DNA of 64,000 nt. Source: Paracentrotus lividus. Its lineage: Eukaryota; Echinodermata; Echinoidea; Camarodonta; Echinidae. The translations under genes and the position numbers were made by a program. The first letter of the stretch is position 1, and the number at the start of each line of letters is the position of its first letter. The DNA lies in NCBI GenBank assembly GCA_940671915.1, contig CALNVZ010002100.1, forward strand, positions 839,142-903,141, written 5' to 3'. Below, one piece after another: positions 1 to 12,811 of the stretch. The notes beneath the pieces are model-generated. The model made no database searches, was not told the origin of the DNA, and was given only the letters and a program-made list of their open reading frames with translations.

Positions 1-464
1 ACGTTGAGTTACGTCCGGTTGCGTCCAAAAATTGTTTTCTTTTCTGCGGATCCCCACGGATGCCTACCCGTCATATTCATCAGTGGAAATATTGATAATT
101 TCGTTCATCCAGTAAAACAAAGAATTACATAAGGAATGATAGAATAGAAGATGAAATAAGATTTAAACAACACAAACGTATCTATACGTAATTGTCTGTG
201 TGACTGTAGCATTATGCTGCAGTCACACAGACACTTACGTTGAGTTACGTCCGGTTGCGTCCAAAAATTATTTTCTTTTCTACAGATCCCCACGGATGCC
301 TTCCTGCAACATGCCTTCCTGTCATAGTCAGCAGTGGAAATATTGATAATTTCGTTCATCCAATAAACAAAGAAATACATAAGAAATGATAGAATAGAAG
401 ATCAAATAAAGATGAAACGACAAAAACGTAACTAACCTTTAAGTGTCTGTGTGACTGTAGCATT
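1..464. mobile_element. Two adjacent MITE copies (family 1)
   Basis: Copy one runs from before the window to about 213; copy two runs 214-464. Each starts near AGTCACACAGACACTTACGT and ends ACGTAAGTGTCTGTGTGACT, which are complements of each other, with a shared body (GAGTTACGTCCGGTTGCGTC). No coding capacity is present. Confidence 0.85.
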
Positions 465-1057
465 AAAAGCGTTGTTGAAAATTTATTCAGGGGGTGTATT
501 TATATTTCATATGGATGTGTGCAGTATGCACAAGTAGTGTTCAGAGACAAATTTTACATTTCTATATTATTTTATTTTTCTTTGTTTTGGATTCTTATAT
601 CCTCAATTAACATGCCAAGCTTTTGATCATTCTTTCAGTACACTTTAAATCAGTCTTAATAGAACATCATTTATTCATCAAATTAAAATAAGGCCATTTC
701 ATAATTATATATTCATTGGTAGATTTTAAATGATTAAGGATTAAGGCTTGGGTAAATCATCCGAATAAGTTTATAATAAAGTCAATTGCACGTACTAACC
801 TTCATTTAATGATTTCAGGGCACTTTCCAATGATTTAGGCTTAGCAGTACCGTGAAGTCGATTAGGCCTTGGAAATAGATTATGTTTGCATGTATTAAGA
901 GGTGTCATGATCATGATATGAATTCCGGCTGATTACAAATTATTGAAGAAGACAATTTTGAGCTTTGTTTGAGCGCCTACAGAGGTCACCCACTCTTTAT
1001 GATCTTCAACCCATAGGGGCGTCCATCGCTGCGATATTCGGCACAGGCCTAAAATGT
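465..1057. other. Non-coding stretch, nothing recognised
   Basis: AT-rich sequence between MITE copies. No exon, RNA gene or repeat end could be supported. Confidence 0.6.
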
Positions 1058-1297
1058 TATGCTACAGTCATAGACACTTACGTTGAGTTACGTCCGGTTG
1101 CGTCCAAAAATTATTTTCTTTTCTGCGGATCCTCGCGGATGCCTACCCGTCATAGTCAGCAGTGGAAATATTGATAATTTCGTCCATCCAGTAAAACAAA
1201 GAAATATATAACAGAGAAATGATAGAATAGAAGATGAAATAAGATTAAAACTAAACAAACGTATCTATACGTAAGTGTCTGTGTGACTCCAGCATTA
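1058..1297. mobile_element. MITE copy 3 (family 1)
   Basis: The same body as the copies at 1-464, with terminal ATGCTACAGTCATAGACACT and the complementary end GTGTCTGTGTGACTCCAGCA. One internal difference is an extra AACAGAG near 1211. Confidence 0.85.
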
Positions 1298-1436
1298 GCG
1301 TAGGGAAGAGAACTTCTCTTTTCTCTGAATATTTAATATACTTTCAATTATGAAATTTCGTACAAATTATATTCATATATAGTTTCTCAAAATCCAAGTC
1401 TTACGGTAACAACCGATGCAGTAAGGGTTAAACGGG

Positions 1437-1757
1437 GAGGGTCCACGAGTCCTCGGTCATGCGAGTCCGCGTATTTTCCCACGAGTCCTCGGTCCCACGA
1501 GGCCGAGTATTTTTCCCACGAGTCCTCGGTCCCACGAGTTCTCGATCCCACGAGTCCTCGGTCCCACGAGGCCGATTTTTCTCATATCATATTTTCACTT
1601 ATCATAATAAAATACTCGGCCTCGTGGCACCGAGAACTCGTGGGACCGAGGACTCGTGGGAAAAATACTAGGCCTCGTGGGACCGAGGACTCGTGGGACC
1701 GAGGACTCGTGGGACCGAGGACTCGTGGGACCGAGGACTTGTGGGAAGACCCCGGTT
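1437..1757. repeat. Large palindrome of 16-bp units
   Basis: The left arm (to about 1575) repeats GGTCCCACGAGTCCTC; the right arm (from about 1615) repeats the complement GAGGACTCGTGGGACC. They are separated by about 40 AT-rich bases. Variant units (GAGGCCGAGTATTTTT) are also mirrored. The whole could fold into one long hairpin. Confidence 0.93.
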
Positions 1758-4019
1758 AAACAACAGAACTACCGGGCTCCCGTTACATAAATAGTTACTA
1801 TTACATTAACTTTACCATCACTGGTAACTTTCATGAAATATTACTCTTTGGTTTGCTATTGACCAACATTACCATGGTAGTTATCATTGATGACAAAATT
1901 ACTATTAATAATAGTAAAATAGTAACTCTTCATTCAAAGGGGCCCTGTTTGAAAAGTTAACTTTAAAGTAAATCACGAAGTTCAAGATACAACTGAATAT
2001 CTTTAATAATTGGTTTATTTATAATATATATATATATATGAACATGTATATAGATATCCGTCACCTTACAAGATGAATTATAAACATGGAAACATAATTG
2101 AAAGCAGCATGGAAATTAAATTAAAACCTTTTGGCGATGCATAAATTTGATATATCTTTAATACCTGGAAGCACCATAGTTTTAGCAAGCGAATAAAATA
2201 AGCAAAATATGCTACTTTTCATGACTGTGATTTCCTAAAGTGATACCCAATCTATATTAAACATAATACAAACATACATTAAATTTTCATCAAATATACC
2301 ATGTTATGTACATGAAAAATCATTCTCTTTCGATATAATGAAATTCAAGAGATTTACTGAACTGTAAATGTGTAATGAACTAAGGTATATTGCACAATCA
2401 ATTCATTTAATCACAAATAAATACACCATTCTATGATAAATTAGCGAACAAGATTTTGGCATTGCTGATAAATTTCAGTGAATTAATAATCTGTGAAAAG
2501 GATTTGGGGGTTTGTGTTTATAATAATTTTCATATAAAATTGTTATCTTTCAATCAATGATCAGCTTCCCCTAAGCAAAATATAGAAAGAATTCATATTG
2601 TTTTAAGAGAAACTAAATGAGTCTACGAAATTTATATTCAATAGTTACATACTTCAAAAGTTTCATCACATTATTTTCGACATAACAAGATTAAAATTCT
2701 GTTCAAAATCAACCAATTCAAGACTTATTGTTGAGACGTCTTCCTTAGAATGATGATTTCAATCAATAAATAGATCTGGCCATATCTTATTGTATAATAT
2801 GATTGACATAAATTAACCAATCAAATCAGATACGATACAATCCATAAGAATGTATCATGATATAGCACCAGATTTTACCCACCTCAATAAAATAGTTGAC
2901 TGAATCTGTCATTTAACATTCATAGTATCTTATTTAGACAGAAACACAATATAAATTATTATTTTCTGATGTATTAAAAGATTTATAATATGAGAGAAAA
3001 ACAGTACATTATCAAAATTGATCTTTCTTTTCAAAATAATACTCAAGTTTGAGGCATATAACATATATATCTAGAGAAAATAGCATCTATAAAACTCAAA
3101 GAGGTATGTCAATATCAACAAGAAAATATAGAAATGACAAAATTCAAAATAAGATTCTGATCCAATAATAATTACAAAAGATAATAATTGGAAACAATAT
3201 AAAAATAAGTCATATAAATTATAAACTACATGACACAGCAATTTAAAAATATTCTATTGTTGCATGTAGTAAAAAAAATCAAAGTGTAAAATTGAAAGTA
3301 ATTGAGTTAATTTGATCAACTTTCAATTCAATCACTACAATTCTTTCCGTTTGTTTGCCAGCTTTTGATGTTGCTTTTCATTCACGCTAGCAATTAATTA
3401 TTCAGGTTATTATTCGTCCAAGACATTTTTTAAATTTTTGCGATAAGAGAATTAAAAAATAATTTTGTTGAATGCCTTGTATTTGCTGCCCCAAGATCCT
3501 TTCATTAGAAAAAAAATCTTTTCTTATATATTATATATAACAAAGTTCTGCTATCATATAGCAAAAAATACATGTCAAGATACCCGATAATGTGGAGAAA
3601 ATCTCCAATCTTGAACAGTTAGTAAAATTGCTCTAAAGATTGAATGATGCGCATGAATTAAATTGAATAAATGATTAATCAATTTCAAATCAAGTCATAA
3701 ATTTAAATACGCGATATGATTGACCATATGGTGAGTTGTTTGTGTAAAAAAAAAAAAAAGTATTACTGTAATATTTTGGCAAGATTTAGATTGCATTCCA
3801 AGAACAATTGTTTAATGCATTTGAACTGATTTTAATCAAACTAGATGTACAAAGTCATACCATGGCATATTTGGGCATTGACCTTGCATTCACGTTAATA
3901 TCTGAAAATAATACCAGTATGTCATATTAGAAAAATACATCTTTCAAATACATACCCTGTATGGAGATTGTCTGAATGAGATGATATTTCTAATGTGACC
4001 TTCTATGACCCAGGTGGTA
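1758..4019. other. AT-rich non-coding stretch
   Basis: More than 2 kb with no open frame of note. It holds a short TA run near 2025, poly-A near 3747 and no recognisable gene or repeat boundary. Confidence 0.6.
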
Positions 4020-5000
4020 ATACCTTTCACCTCTCAGCAGCTTTCATATGATGGGGTTTATATGTTCTTGGTCTAACAGCAGTTGGCCTAATTCTCAAAT
4101 TGTCTAATAACACATGGGCTAAACCTATTTGGTCTACTAACAGTTTGATTTAATTTGTACTTTGTCAAATACATAGTCGGTCTAGATTTGTCCAATAGCT
4201 AAATTGTCTCATTGCATTTTTGTCTAATTGCTAAATGGATATTTTGTCTATTTTCCAGTTTGTTATAGGAATTAACTACTGTATCCGCTGGTATTTTTTT
4301 GCGATTAATTTTCCGCGATGAGCGGCCTGAAAACATGTTCACAGGTTCTTAAATTCGTGCTGCATATACGTAAGCTTGCAATCGAACCCATTCAAAACAT
4401 GCATGGGAAATCATGCCTATATATTCGCGGGTTTTTAAATTCGCGCCTGCTGCTTTTCGCGCGAAATCTGTGAAAAATAATGTACTGCGAATATTTCCAT
4501 AAATGGTGTTAGACCAAGCGGACATTAGATGAAATGGACTATAGATGAAATGGGAATTAGGCGAAAAGATAAATAGGCGAAGTGGCACATGGACCAAAGG
4601 GCAATTAGACAAACAATGGTCATTAGTTAAAGTGGGTTTAGATCAAAGGGCAATTAGACAAACAATGGTCATTAGTTAAAGTGGGTTTAGATCAAATGGC
4701 AATTAGACAAACAATGGTCATTAATTAAAGTGGGTTTAGATCAAATGGCAATTTACCTATGATTGGATGGTCTCATACTGTCAATGAATTCAAGGTAGTC
4801 CCATCATATCTATCTAAATGGTGTTAGACCAAGTGGACATTAGATGAAATGAGAAATACATGAAATGGAAAATAGGCGAAGTAACACTTAGATCAGAAGG
4901 TAATTAGACTCGTAATACTGGTTGTAGACGAAATTGAATTAGACCAAGTGGGATGAGACTAAATGGCAATTAGTAAAAGTGGATTTAGACCAAATGGAAA
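4020..5000. repeat. TGGTCTAAT / ATTAGACCA repeat region with 49-bp tandem units
   Basis: The left half uses words like GTCTAATTGCTAAATGG; the right half uses their complements, giving foldback character. At 4600-4750 a 49-bp unit (CAATTAGACAAACAATGGTC and on) occurs three times. It lies just downstream of the last LRR-ARH exon. Confidence 0.8.
4738..4812 (-). pseudogene. Copy of the end of the last LRR-ARH exon
   Basis: It repeats the terminal coding bases, stop region and following bases found at 4985-5060, about 250 bases further downstream, with several changes. Confidence 0.75.
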
Positions 5001-5038
5001 TTTATCTATTAATGGATGGCCTACGACTGTCGATTGAT

Positions 5039-5231
5039 TCAAGGCAGTCCCATCATATCTAGTAGAGCATTGATCTTCACATCAAGCCACGCTGTATGAC
5101 TCTTCTTGAAACATCTTACCCACGAGGGCGGTAGACTCTTGAAACCAAACCAGCAACCCAAAACAGCACCGGCAACAGATGTATTGTGGGTACTGTCACC
5201 TCCTTGCATCGCAATCTTTGTTATTATGGAC
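5039..5231 (-). CDS. Exon 9 (last) of the LRR-ARH gene: C-terminal ARH motif and stop
   Basis: It encodes SIITKIAMQGGDSTHN, then TSVAGAVLGCWFGFKSLPPS, then TAWLDVKINALLDMMGLP and a TGA stop. The family C-terminus reads GGDxDTNxxVAGALLG; the second aspartate of that motif is Thr here, with His next to it. The acceptor is CGATAG. The exon tail and stop are partly duplicated at 4738-4812. Confidence 0.85.
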
Positions 5232-8200
5232 CTATCGAAAAAGAATTCAAACCAGAGAATAATTGCTAGAGACAGTGGAATCACACATGGAATTCAAATA
5301 CATCAAGATAAGGTATTTCATCTGCACTGCTTCTCTCCATCCAGGTTTACATGGTTACCCGGTGGGATGACGACCGTATTGTGGTTGGCAAATCAATACA
5401 CCACATTGTGTGCTCCAGGCTGGAATGATCCAAAGGGAATGGAGAGTGTGCATTTATTGTGCAGGATTGAAGTTTAATTTAATGGCAAGGGAAATAATGT
5501 AATGTAATTCGCTTTGAGTGGTTACTAGTAACTGGAAAAGCCCTTTATAAGAAATCGAGGATCTTTCCCCATCACCTTAACCTACATTATTGGTGTTAGA
5601 TTAACACCAACAAGAATCAAATCAACACCCACTTGTATCAAATTAGAATTTAACACCAAGTGTCAAATTAACACCAGGCTGTGGTGTTAAAATAACACCC
5701 AATAGTTTTAGTAGTGTATTTTAACACCAAAATTTGTGGTAAATAACACCAGTGGGTATGGATGGATATAGATTCGGGGTCTGTGTTAGATTTAACACCT
5801 GTGGTGTTAAATTTAAAAGTATGTAGCATATAAACATATCGGGTACCCATTTACACCTGGGTGGAGTGTTAAGCAATGTAGATAAAATGCCTTGCTCATG
5901 GACAAGGCCAGTGCCGGGAATCAAACTCAGGACTTTTGCATTCCAGTCAAGTGACCACTACGACCACTAGACTATGACACTTCTACTCAATTTGGTAACA
6001 GGATAATACTTCAGAGAAGATTGAAGTAGATAGTGTGATTGATATTTTTAAATTTATTATTATTATTCACCTATCCTAATTATCATTTTTAAAAGGATGC
6101 AATACATTATACAATAGGTCTTGATTAAGCCCTTTAGCCATGCTTGTCTACGACCCACTTGATGATGCAACTATTACCAATTCCTCTAAAGAGGAGAAAT
6201 TTGAATTGCACAATACCTGGAAACCATGCCACATAAATGTAATGTCCTTTCTGACAAGAGCTAGGCCATTGAAATTTCATTTAAATATCTTTTTTCTATT
6301 CATATTTTGACAAACAACAGACCCTCCTTACAAAAATAAGGGGATAAAAGAATTTTAACACTTGACAATTTACATAACACACTCAAGATAAATGATATGA
6401 TAGAAACAACAAACCTTTCTCAAAATGATGAAGATAACAAAATTGTAATATATAATTTCCTGTCAACATGCTTGAAAAATAATTACCCAGTTTAAATGAA
6501 TTACACTTGAAAATTTACATAACACACAAGATAAAAGATAAGATAGAACAATAGATCTTTCTATACAGTGTGTTCCTAAAAAAAGGTAATCGAAGTTCAA
6601 AGGTCAGTCATTTCAAAAGTATATGGTTTCTTTTTGTGATTTGTTTACTAAAATACTAAGTAACTCATCAGCTTTAATTTGAGACATTGCTTATATCCAA
6701 ATTGTAATGGGTCACAGAGTTAGGGTCCTTTGAAGGTGATAGGTACAAAACCCATTTTTTCCAAGTTTTTCGTTTTTAGGGTATGAAACCAACTTTTTAA
6801 AAATTGTTGGTTTCATAGTTTTGGGGGGTTTTGTCACACAAAGTTTCAATGAAATGCCATCTCATTTGCCAAAGGAGCTATCTCAATGGCAATTAGATGT
6901 GTTCGCAATTAGGAGTCTCTTGAGTCGTGGAGACGTCGTGGTGACGTCTCCTGAGACTTCAGGTCGTCGAGAAAAAATGGAACAAAAGTGAAACATGTTC
7001 AATCTTTTAGTAGACTTCTTTAAGATGCCAGCAAATCAAAGTTATTAAACCGTTCGATTTCTTTTAATCGTTAGCAAGTTCCGACAACGTCTCTGCGACG
7101 TTGTGGATACTAAAGGGCCGTCGCGGCAACCCCGCAAAGACGTCACAGAGACTTGCTCGCGTATAAAAGAAGTCTACTAAAAGATTGGACATGTTTGACA
7201 TTTCTTTGATTTTTCTCGCGACTTCCTGCAGAATCAGGAGACATCGCGGCGATCTGTCTCCGAGACTCCAGAGACTCACACATAATCGAGAACCCATGTC
7301 ATTGCCAGTGAGATAGGTCCTTTGACAAATGAGATTGCATTTCATTGAAACTTTGTGTGACAAAAACCCCCAAAACTATGAAACCAAATTTTATAAAAAG
7401 TTGGTTTCATACCCTAAAAACGAAAAACTTGGAAAAAATGGGTTTTGTAACTATCATCTTCAAATGACCCTAACTCTGTGACCCATTACAGTTTAGACGT
7501 AAGCAATGTCTCAAATTAAAGCTGATGAGTTACTTAGTAGTTTAGTAACCAAATCACAAAAATAGATCACATACTTTTGAAATGACTGACCTTTGAACTT
7601 CGATTACCTTTTTTTAGGAACACACTGTATATTAGGATAAAAGAATCCCAATTAAAAATCCAATCTGAATCAGCTAACAAAGACAAAATTAGCCAAGATA
7701 TTATGCAAAATTGTAATTAATTGTTAACCTTTTTGCTTTCATAATTATAATATTGATGTTTGTTGTGTTGGTTTTGTTGGTTGATTTTGTCTTTGTTAGC
7801 CAATTCACGCCATTATTCATGTTGGCCCTTTTGGCCACCCATATGCAGGTGGTAAATCTATTGTGAATTCCTGCGCAGCCTCGATTTTGTGTTCTTCACA
7901 AAAGCTGGCATTGCTCATTGAAGCATGCATCATTTTCGGACATTTTGGTGTCAAATAATAGTTGAGGATATGAGCTCCATCTACATATAAATTTTTCCCT
8001 CTACGAACTATATTTCTTATTTGGTAGCCATGTCAAAAGTGTATAGTTTTTTCTGGGACACACTGTACAGTGCCTGCCAAAGTTTTTTTACCTGAAGTTT
8101 GATCGATTTGATATCCTAAGAGCTGCAACACAGGTGGCTATTGGTCTGAATGTATGACGTGGCTTGTTCTGTTCCAGATGGAGCAAACTGTAAATTAGAA

Positions 8201-11200
8201 AATTTAATCATTAATATTACTCTTGAAAACAACAGAAAGATGAAAATTTAACATTCATATTCCTGTTATTAGAACAATCCAAACACCCCATGCCCCCTGG
8301 CTACTGAATTGTGATAACCTCTGAAACATAGTTACTTCAAAACAAGTGAAAATCTCTGCCAGGGAAAATTCAACACATGATTTAAAGGGGAATTATCCTC
8401 TCAGAGAAATTAGGCTTCAGTGAATGGAGACAAATCCCAAAGACATATTGGCAAAAGTTTCAGAAAAAATCAGATTTTGAGATCACTTATGATATGGGGA
8501 TCCTCCAATTGGCAACACGACCATGATGTGTGATGTAATGCAGGGAGATCTGTCCCATATCTATTGTACGCATTTTACTAAAATCCTGTTTTTTCTCAAT
8601 TCTAAAGGTAGAATATAGAAATTTGTTTATGGATGACATGTAAATATATGAAACACATAATAAATCATGCACATAAAATCTGTTCTATCATTAGAATGAA
8701 CATAAAGAGACATTTTAAATTGTTTTCGTGCACACAATATGGGGAGTTCTCCCTGTATGAGGGCAGTTCCAAGGTAACGGAGTGATATTCAGAAGCAACA
8801 TTTCAGCATTCAAACAAGTTTATCATCCATACTTCAATCTTTATGTACAAAGAAATGGTTCATGACAAAAGCTGATAGTACCCTCTTTTCAAAATGATAA
8901 TTTTTTTTTATAGTCACCCTCTTAATTAATGAGATATGAATATTCATAATCATGGTTACGGAGTGACGCAAAATGGACATGCATATTTGAGCAGAAAACA
9001 TTTTGCTTAAACTCTGTGAAATTTAAATGGCTATCACAATTTTGAGTTATTGATTGGATTCTATGTTATTCTAGGTATAATATGCCACCTTGCATAAAAA
9101 AAAATTGGTTGAATATTTTGTTAATTATGACTTAAAACTTGAACCCTTGTCTGGTTACGGAGTGACGGTTACAGAGTGACATCTGGTTTCCCAGTCTTTT
9201 TCGTGAGGAGAAATGCATTATAAAGAAGTATTAATACCAAAGTTCATTGGAGTACACCATGACAATTACATTAAGCCAAAAAAATTAGCAAAAAGTGACG
9301 AGATATAAGAATTAGAGGCATTTAAAGCCCCATAGTCCCATACGTGCAAATTTGTGTTTGATCAATTATTCAGCGCAGAATACTGAATCGCAATTTTTTT
9401 TAACTTAAAGTCCCAGACCGGACCGAGAAATGAAAACCCAAATTACATATAAAACAAAAGCTAATATTTCTTTATGATACAACAATTCCCAATGTAAGCA
9501 TTTTTATCTTCCATCTAGAAAGTATTTCATTAAAAATGTGATCGAACCTCAACCAGGCCATCCCTCCCAAGTACTCAAGAAAGTACCCCTATTATAATGG
9601 CGCGGCTGATGACGTCAAAAAATGTTAACGGAATGCTACATGCTAAATGCTGAATGAATTTGCCCTTTCATTTCATAACAATAGAATTCTAGCACACATG
9701 GGGTCTATTGTTCTGACATAGCAATACAAACGTGTTTTCTATAGGCGAAACCCAATCATGCCTGGCTGTAGGATTCCCTTAAACTTCTTTGACTTCATCA
9801 ACCGCGCCATTAAAACAGGGGTAACTTTTTAAGTATTTGGGAGGGATGGCCTGATTGAGGTTCGATCACCTTTTTATGAATACTGTTATTAAAAATTGAA
9901 TTTATTTTTGGGGGTATTTATGTTATACGCCTACTTAGCTTTCAATCGATGTAAGGTTGTATTTACTCCGTCAACGGTCTTTAAATGATTGGTTGTATTG
10001 TAAAGAAGCCTTTTTTGGTAATTTCAGATCCTAATTTGCATTTTCAAAGGCACAGTGGCACATTAAAATTTCAGCTCCATGTCCTGTTTTGCTTGGAACT
10101 GCCCATGACACCACAAATGATGATTTCATTGTGAGATTTCCTATGTCATCAGAGATCTCAACATTCAAATACTCATAACTTTCTAATCATTTATCCAATT
10201 TTTACCAAATATGCACTAATGTGCTTATTTGATTTTTCTGCATCCACAGTAAGCCAATTATCTATAAAAGGTCAATTCTCCTTTAAAGAAGAACTCTGAG
10301 GTCTATTAAAAGCACCAAAAAAAAAAAAGCTCTAGATTTTCTTGTCCAAAATAAAGATGAAACAAAATTCTTTTTGCCCAATTGATCATGGGCCCGTAGT
10401 CACTAAGCAGTGCCCCAACGTTGCTCTACCCCTTTCTTGTTGAACGCCAAACAGGGTATTTTGGGGTCTTTGGGTATGAGGCGGCCGCGGTTCGAACCAA
10501 TGACCTCCCAATTATTAGGCAAATGCACTACCCACTGAGCCAACACATTGCTCTTTTTTTAAATTAAAAAGTAATCACTTTATTTGTGAATTTCTTATAC
10601 TGTTAAATAATTTCCAAATTAACAATATATAATGAATATGAAATACATGTACATTTAGATCATGTAAATATTTTGACACATGACTACAGGTACTCAAAAC
10701 AGTCAACAAAACAAAAGTGAGAAGTCATGAAGTAAATGTATTTTAAGAAATCAAATAAGACTATTCACCATCCTACCTTTCAGTGCTGGACATAGAACAA
10801 TATTTCTCAAACATCTGTTTGTGTTCATCATGGATGAGATGTTTACTACCAATATCCATCGCCATGGCAATAATCTTCTCAATAGTAAGTGTCTCTGATG
10901 ATGAGTTGCAATCATTTTGAAGAATTAATGCCACCAAAGTTGACAGAAACGCACAGCTGGCCTGACATCTGTCATCAATATAACAATTATGACGTATAAA
11001 CTCAATGGAATAAAATAACTGATTTTGTTGATTAAACCTGAATAGTCTGGTTCTTTATGTCACAGTCTACGGTAATTATGTTGTGCACTTTTAACACTTA
11101 ATTCAAAGAATTTGGACAAGAAATAATGAAATGTGATGTCTAAATATCTAATTTTGTTGATTAAACCCAATTTGTCTGGTTCTTTATGTCACAGTCTAAT

Positions 11201-12745
11201 TATGCTGTGCCCTTTTAACACCTAATTCAAAGAATTTGGACAAGAAATAATGAAATGTGATGTCTAAATATCTGATTTTGTTGATTAAACCAAATTCGTA
11301 TGGTTCTTTATGTCACAGTCTAATTACGCTGTGCCCTTTTAACACCTAATTCAAAGAATTTGGACAAGAAATAATGAAAAGTGATGTCTAAATATCTGAA
11401 TATCACATTGTGCTATTTTCATACCTACATGTAATTTGAAGACTTTGGACAAGAAGTAAAGAAATGAGATGTCACCAAATCAGGAGTCATTAATAGGTTT
11501 CTGTAGAAAGCATTAAATGTACTTGTTTCTTTTTTGTTCCTATTTCCATTTTGAAAGTGTTTGCCTTTGCTTGAAGTCACATTATATGTACTTTCAGGGA
11601 CAAATTCAATCAACAAGTGTTTTATTCATTGCTTCAAGGAAAATTTAGGATCTAAAATTGACGCTTCCTTTATTTAACAACTTATGTATCCTTCTGTCGA
11701 TGTGTGACCATAATTGCTGATGAGACAAAATAAAATTGAACTTTGAAAAGCTAGAATTCAAACAATTTTGAATTTCATAAAGTAATGAACACAATCTTAA
11801 CAAGTGGTCTACTGAGCCTGCATAAATGCGGGACTAGAAAATACAGAAAATCTGCCTTGTTTTCATTTCCCTCACTATTGAATTAATAAATAAAAACATT
11901 ACATTCAAAATGTTTGACATTGATATTGGGTGTCTTTGTTTCGCCTTTAACTCTTTGCAAGCTAAATTAAAAACATCTATTTTGAGGTGACGAAATTTAA
12001 ATCAGTTTATCGATAATTTCATTAAATTATGAATCACTAATTGCACCAATGATACCGGAAAATTGTCAATATAGATTGATGTTAGATGCTTCTCTACATG
12101 TAGCACATAGGTGACAGAGAAAACAATTACGATTGTCGGATTTAAATTTACAAATAAAATTCAATAAAATTCAGTTCAATTCAACATTCAATAAAAATGA
12201 TTTTGGACAACCATGTTAGACAACCACAACTCATTTGGCTTTGTAACAATTCAGTCTTCAACTGGTTAATCAACTATCTTTGAATCCACATCACCCAATA
12301 TACAGTTTACTAATTTATCATGTACATCTGATAAATAAAAATGTTTTGTTACCTAATTGGACATATGTTTAGAAAATAGAAGGGAAATAAAGAAAAAGCA
12401 TTTTGATCAAGTAAAATAAAAATAATAAATAAAAAAAATAAAATGAAAATTAACATTTAACCCATTGAAGAAATAGATCTAACATTCTGATTCTGATTCA
12501 GGAATTCGTTCTGTCAGCATTACATGAAAAAAAATTTCATGAATGCGGAAGTAATAAATACACAGATACAACAGGACAAAATACAAAAACTAGCATAGTA
12601 CATGATGATTATAATTATGATTTATTTCACTAATTATGAATAAATATCTTGTATCATTCAAATTATTATGATATATAAACATTTTACTTTTAGATCTCTA
12701 AAATAATTTGTGGCAACCATACTCGATAAAGATGATTTGTTCGTC

Positions 12746-12811
<66 letters not shown>

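Noticed and set aside
1437..1757. CRISPR array
   Set aside because: Units are contiguous with no unique spacers, arms are inverted, and the genome is animal.
5106..5477. Open frame of 123 residues on the plus strand
   Set aside because: It overlaps the last LRR-ARH exon on the opposite strand, which carries recognisable family motifs; the plus frame has none.
7064..7363. Open frame of 99 residues on the minus strand
   Set aside because: It lies wholly in the foldback element and resembles nothing; no splice context.
10395..10556. A tRNA gene
   Set aside because: A and B boxes are present, but the cloverleaf does not close and the copy has repeat-like flanks.
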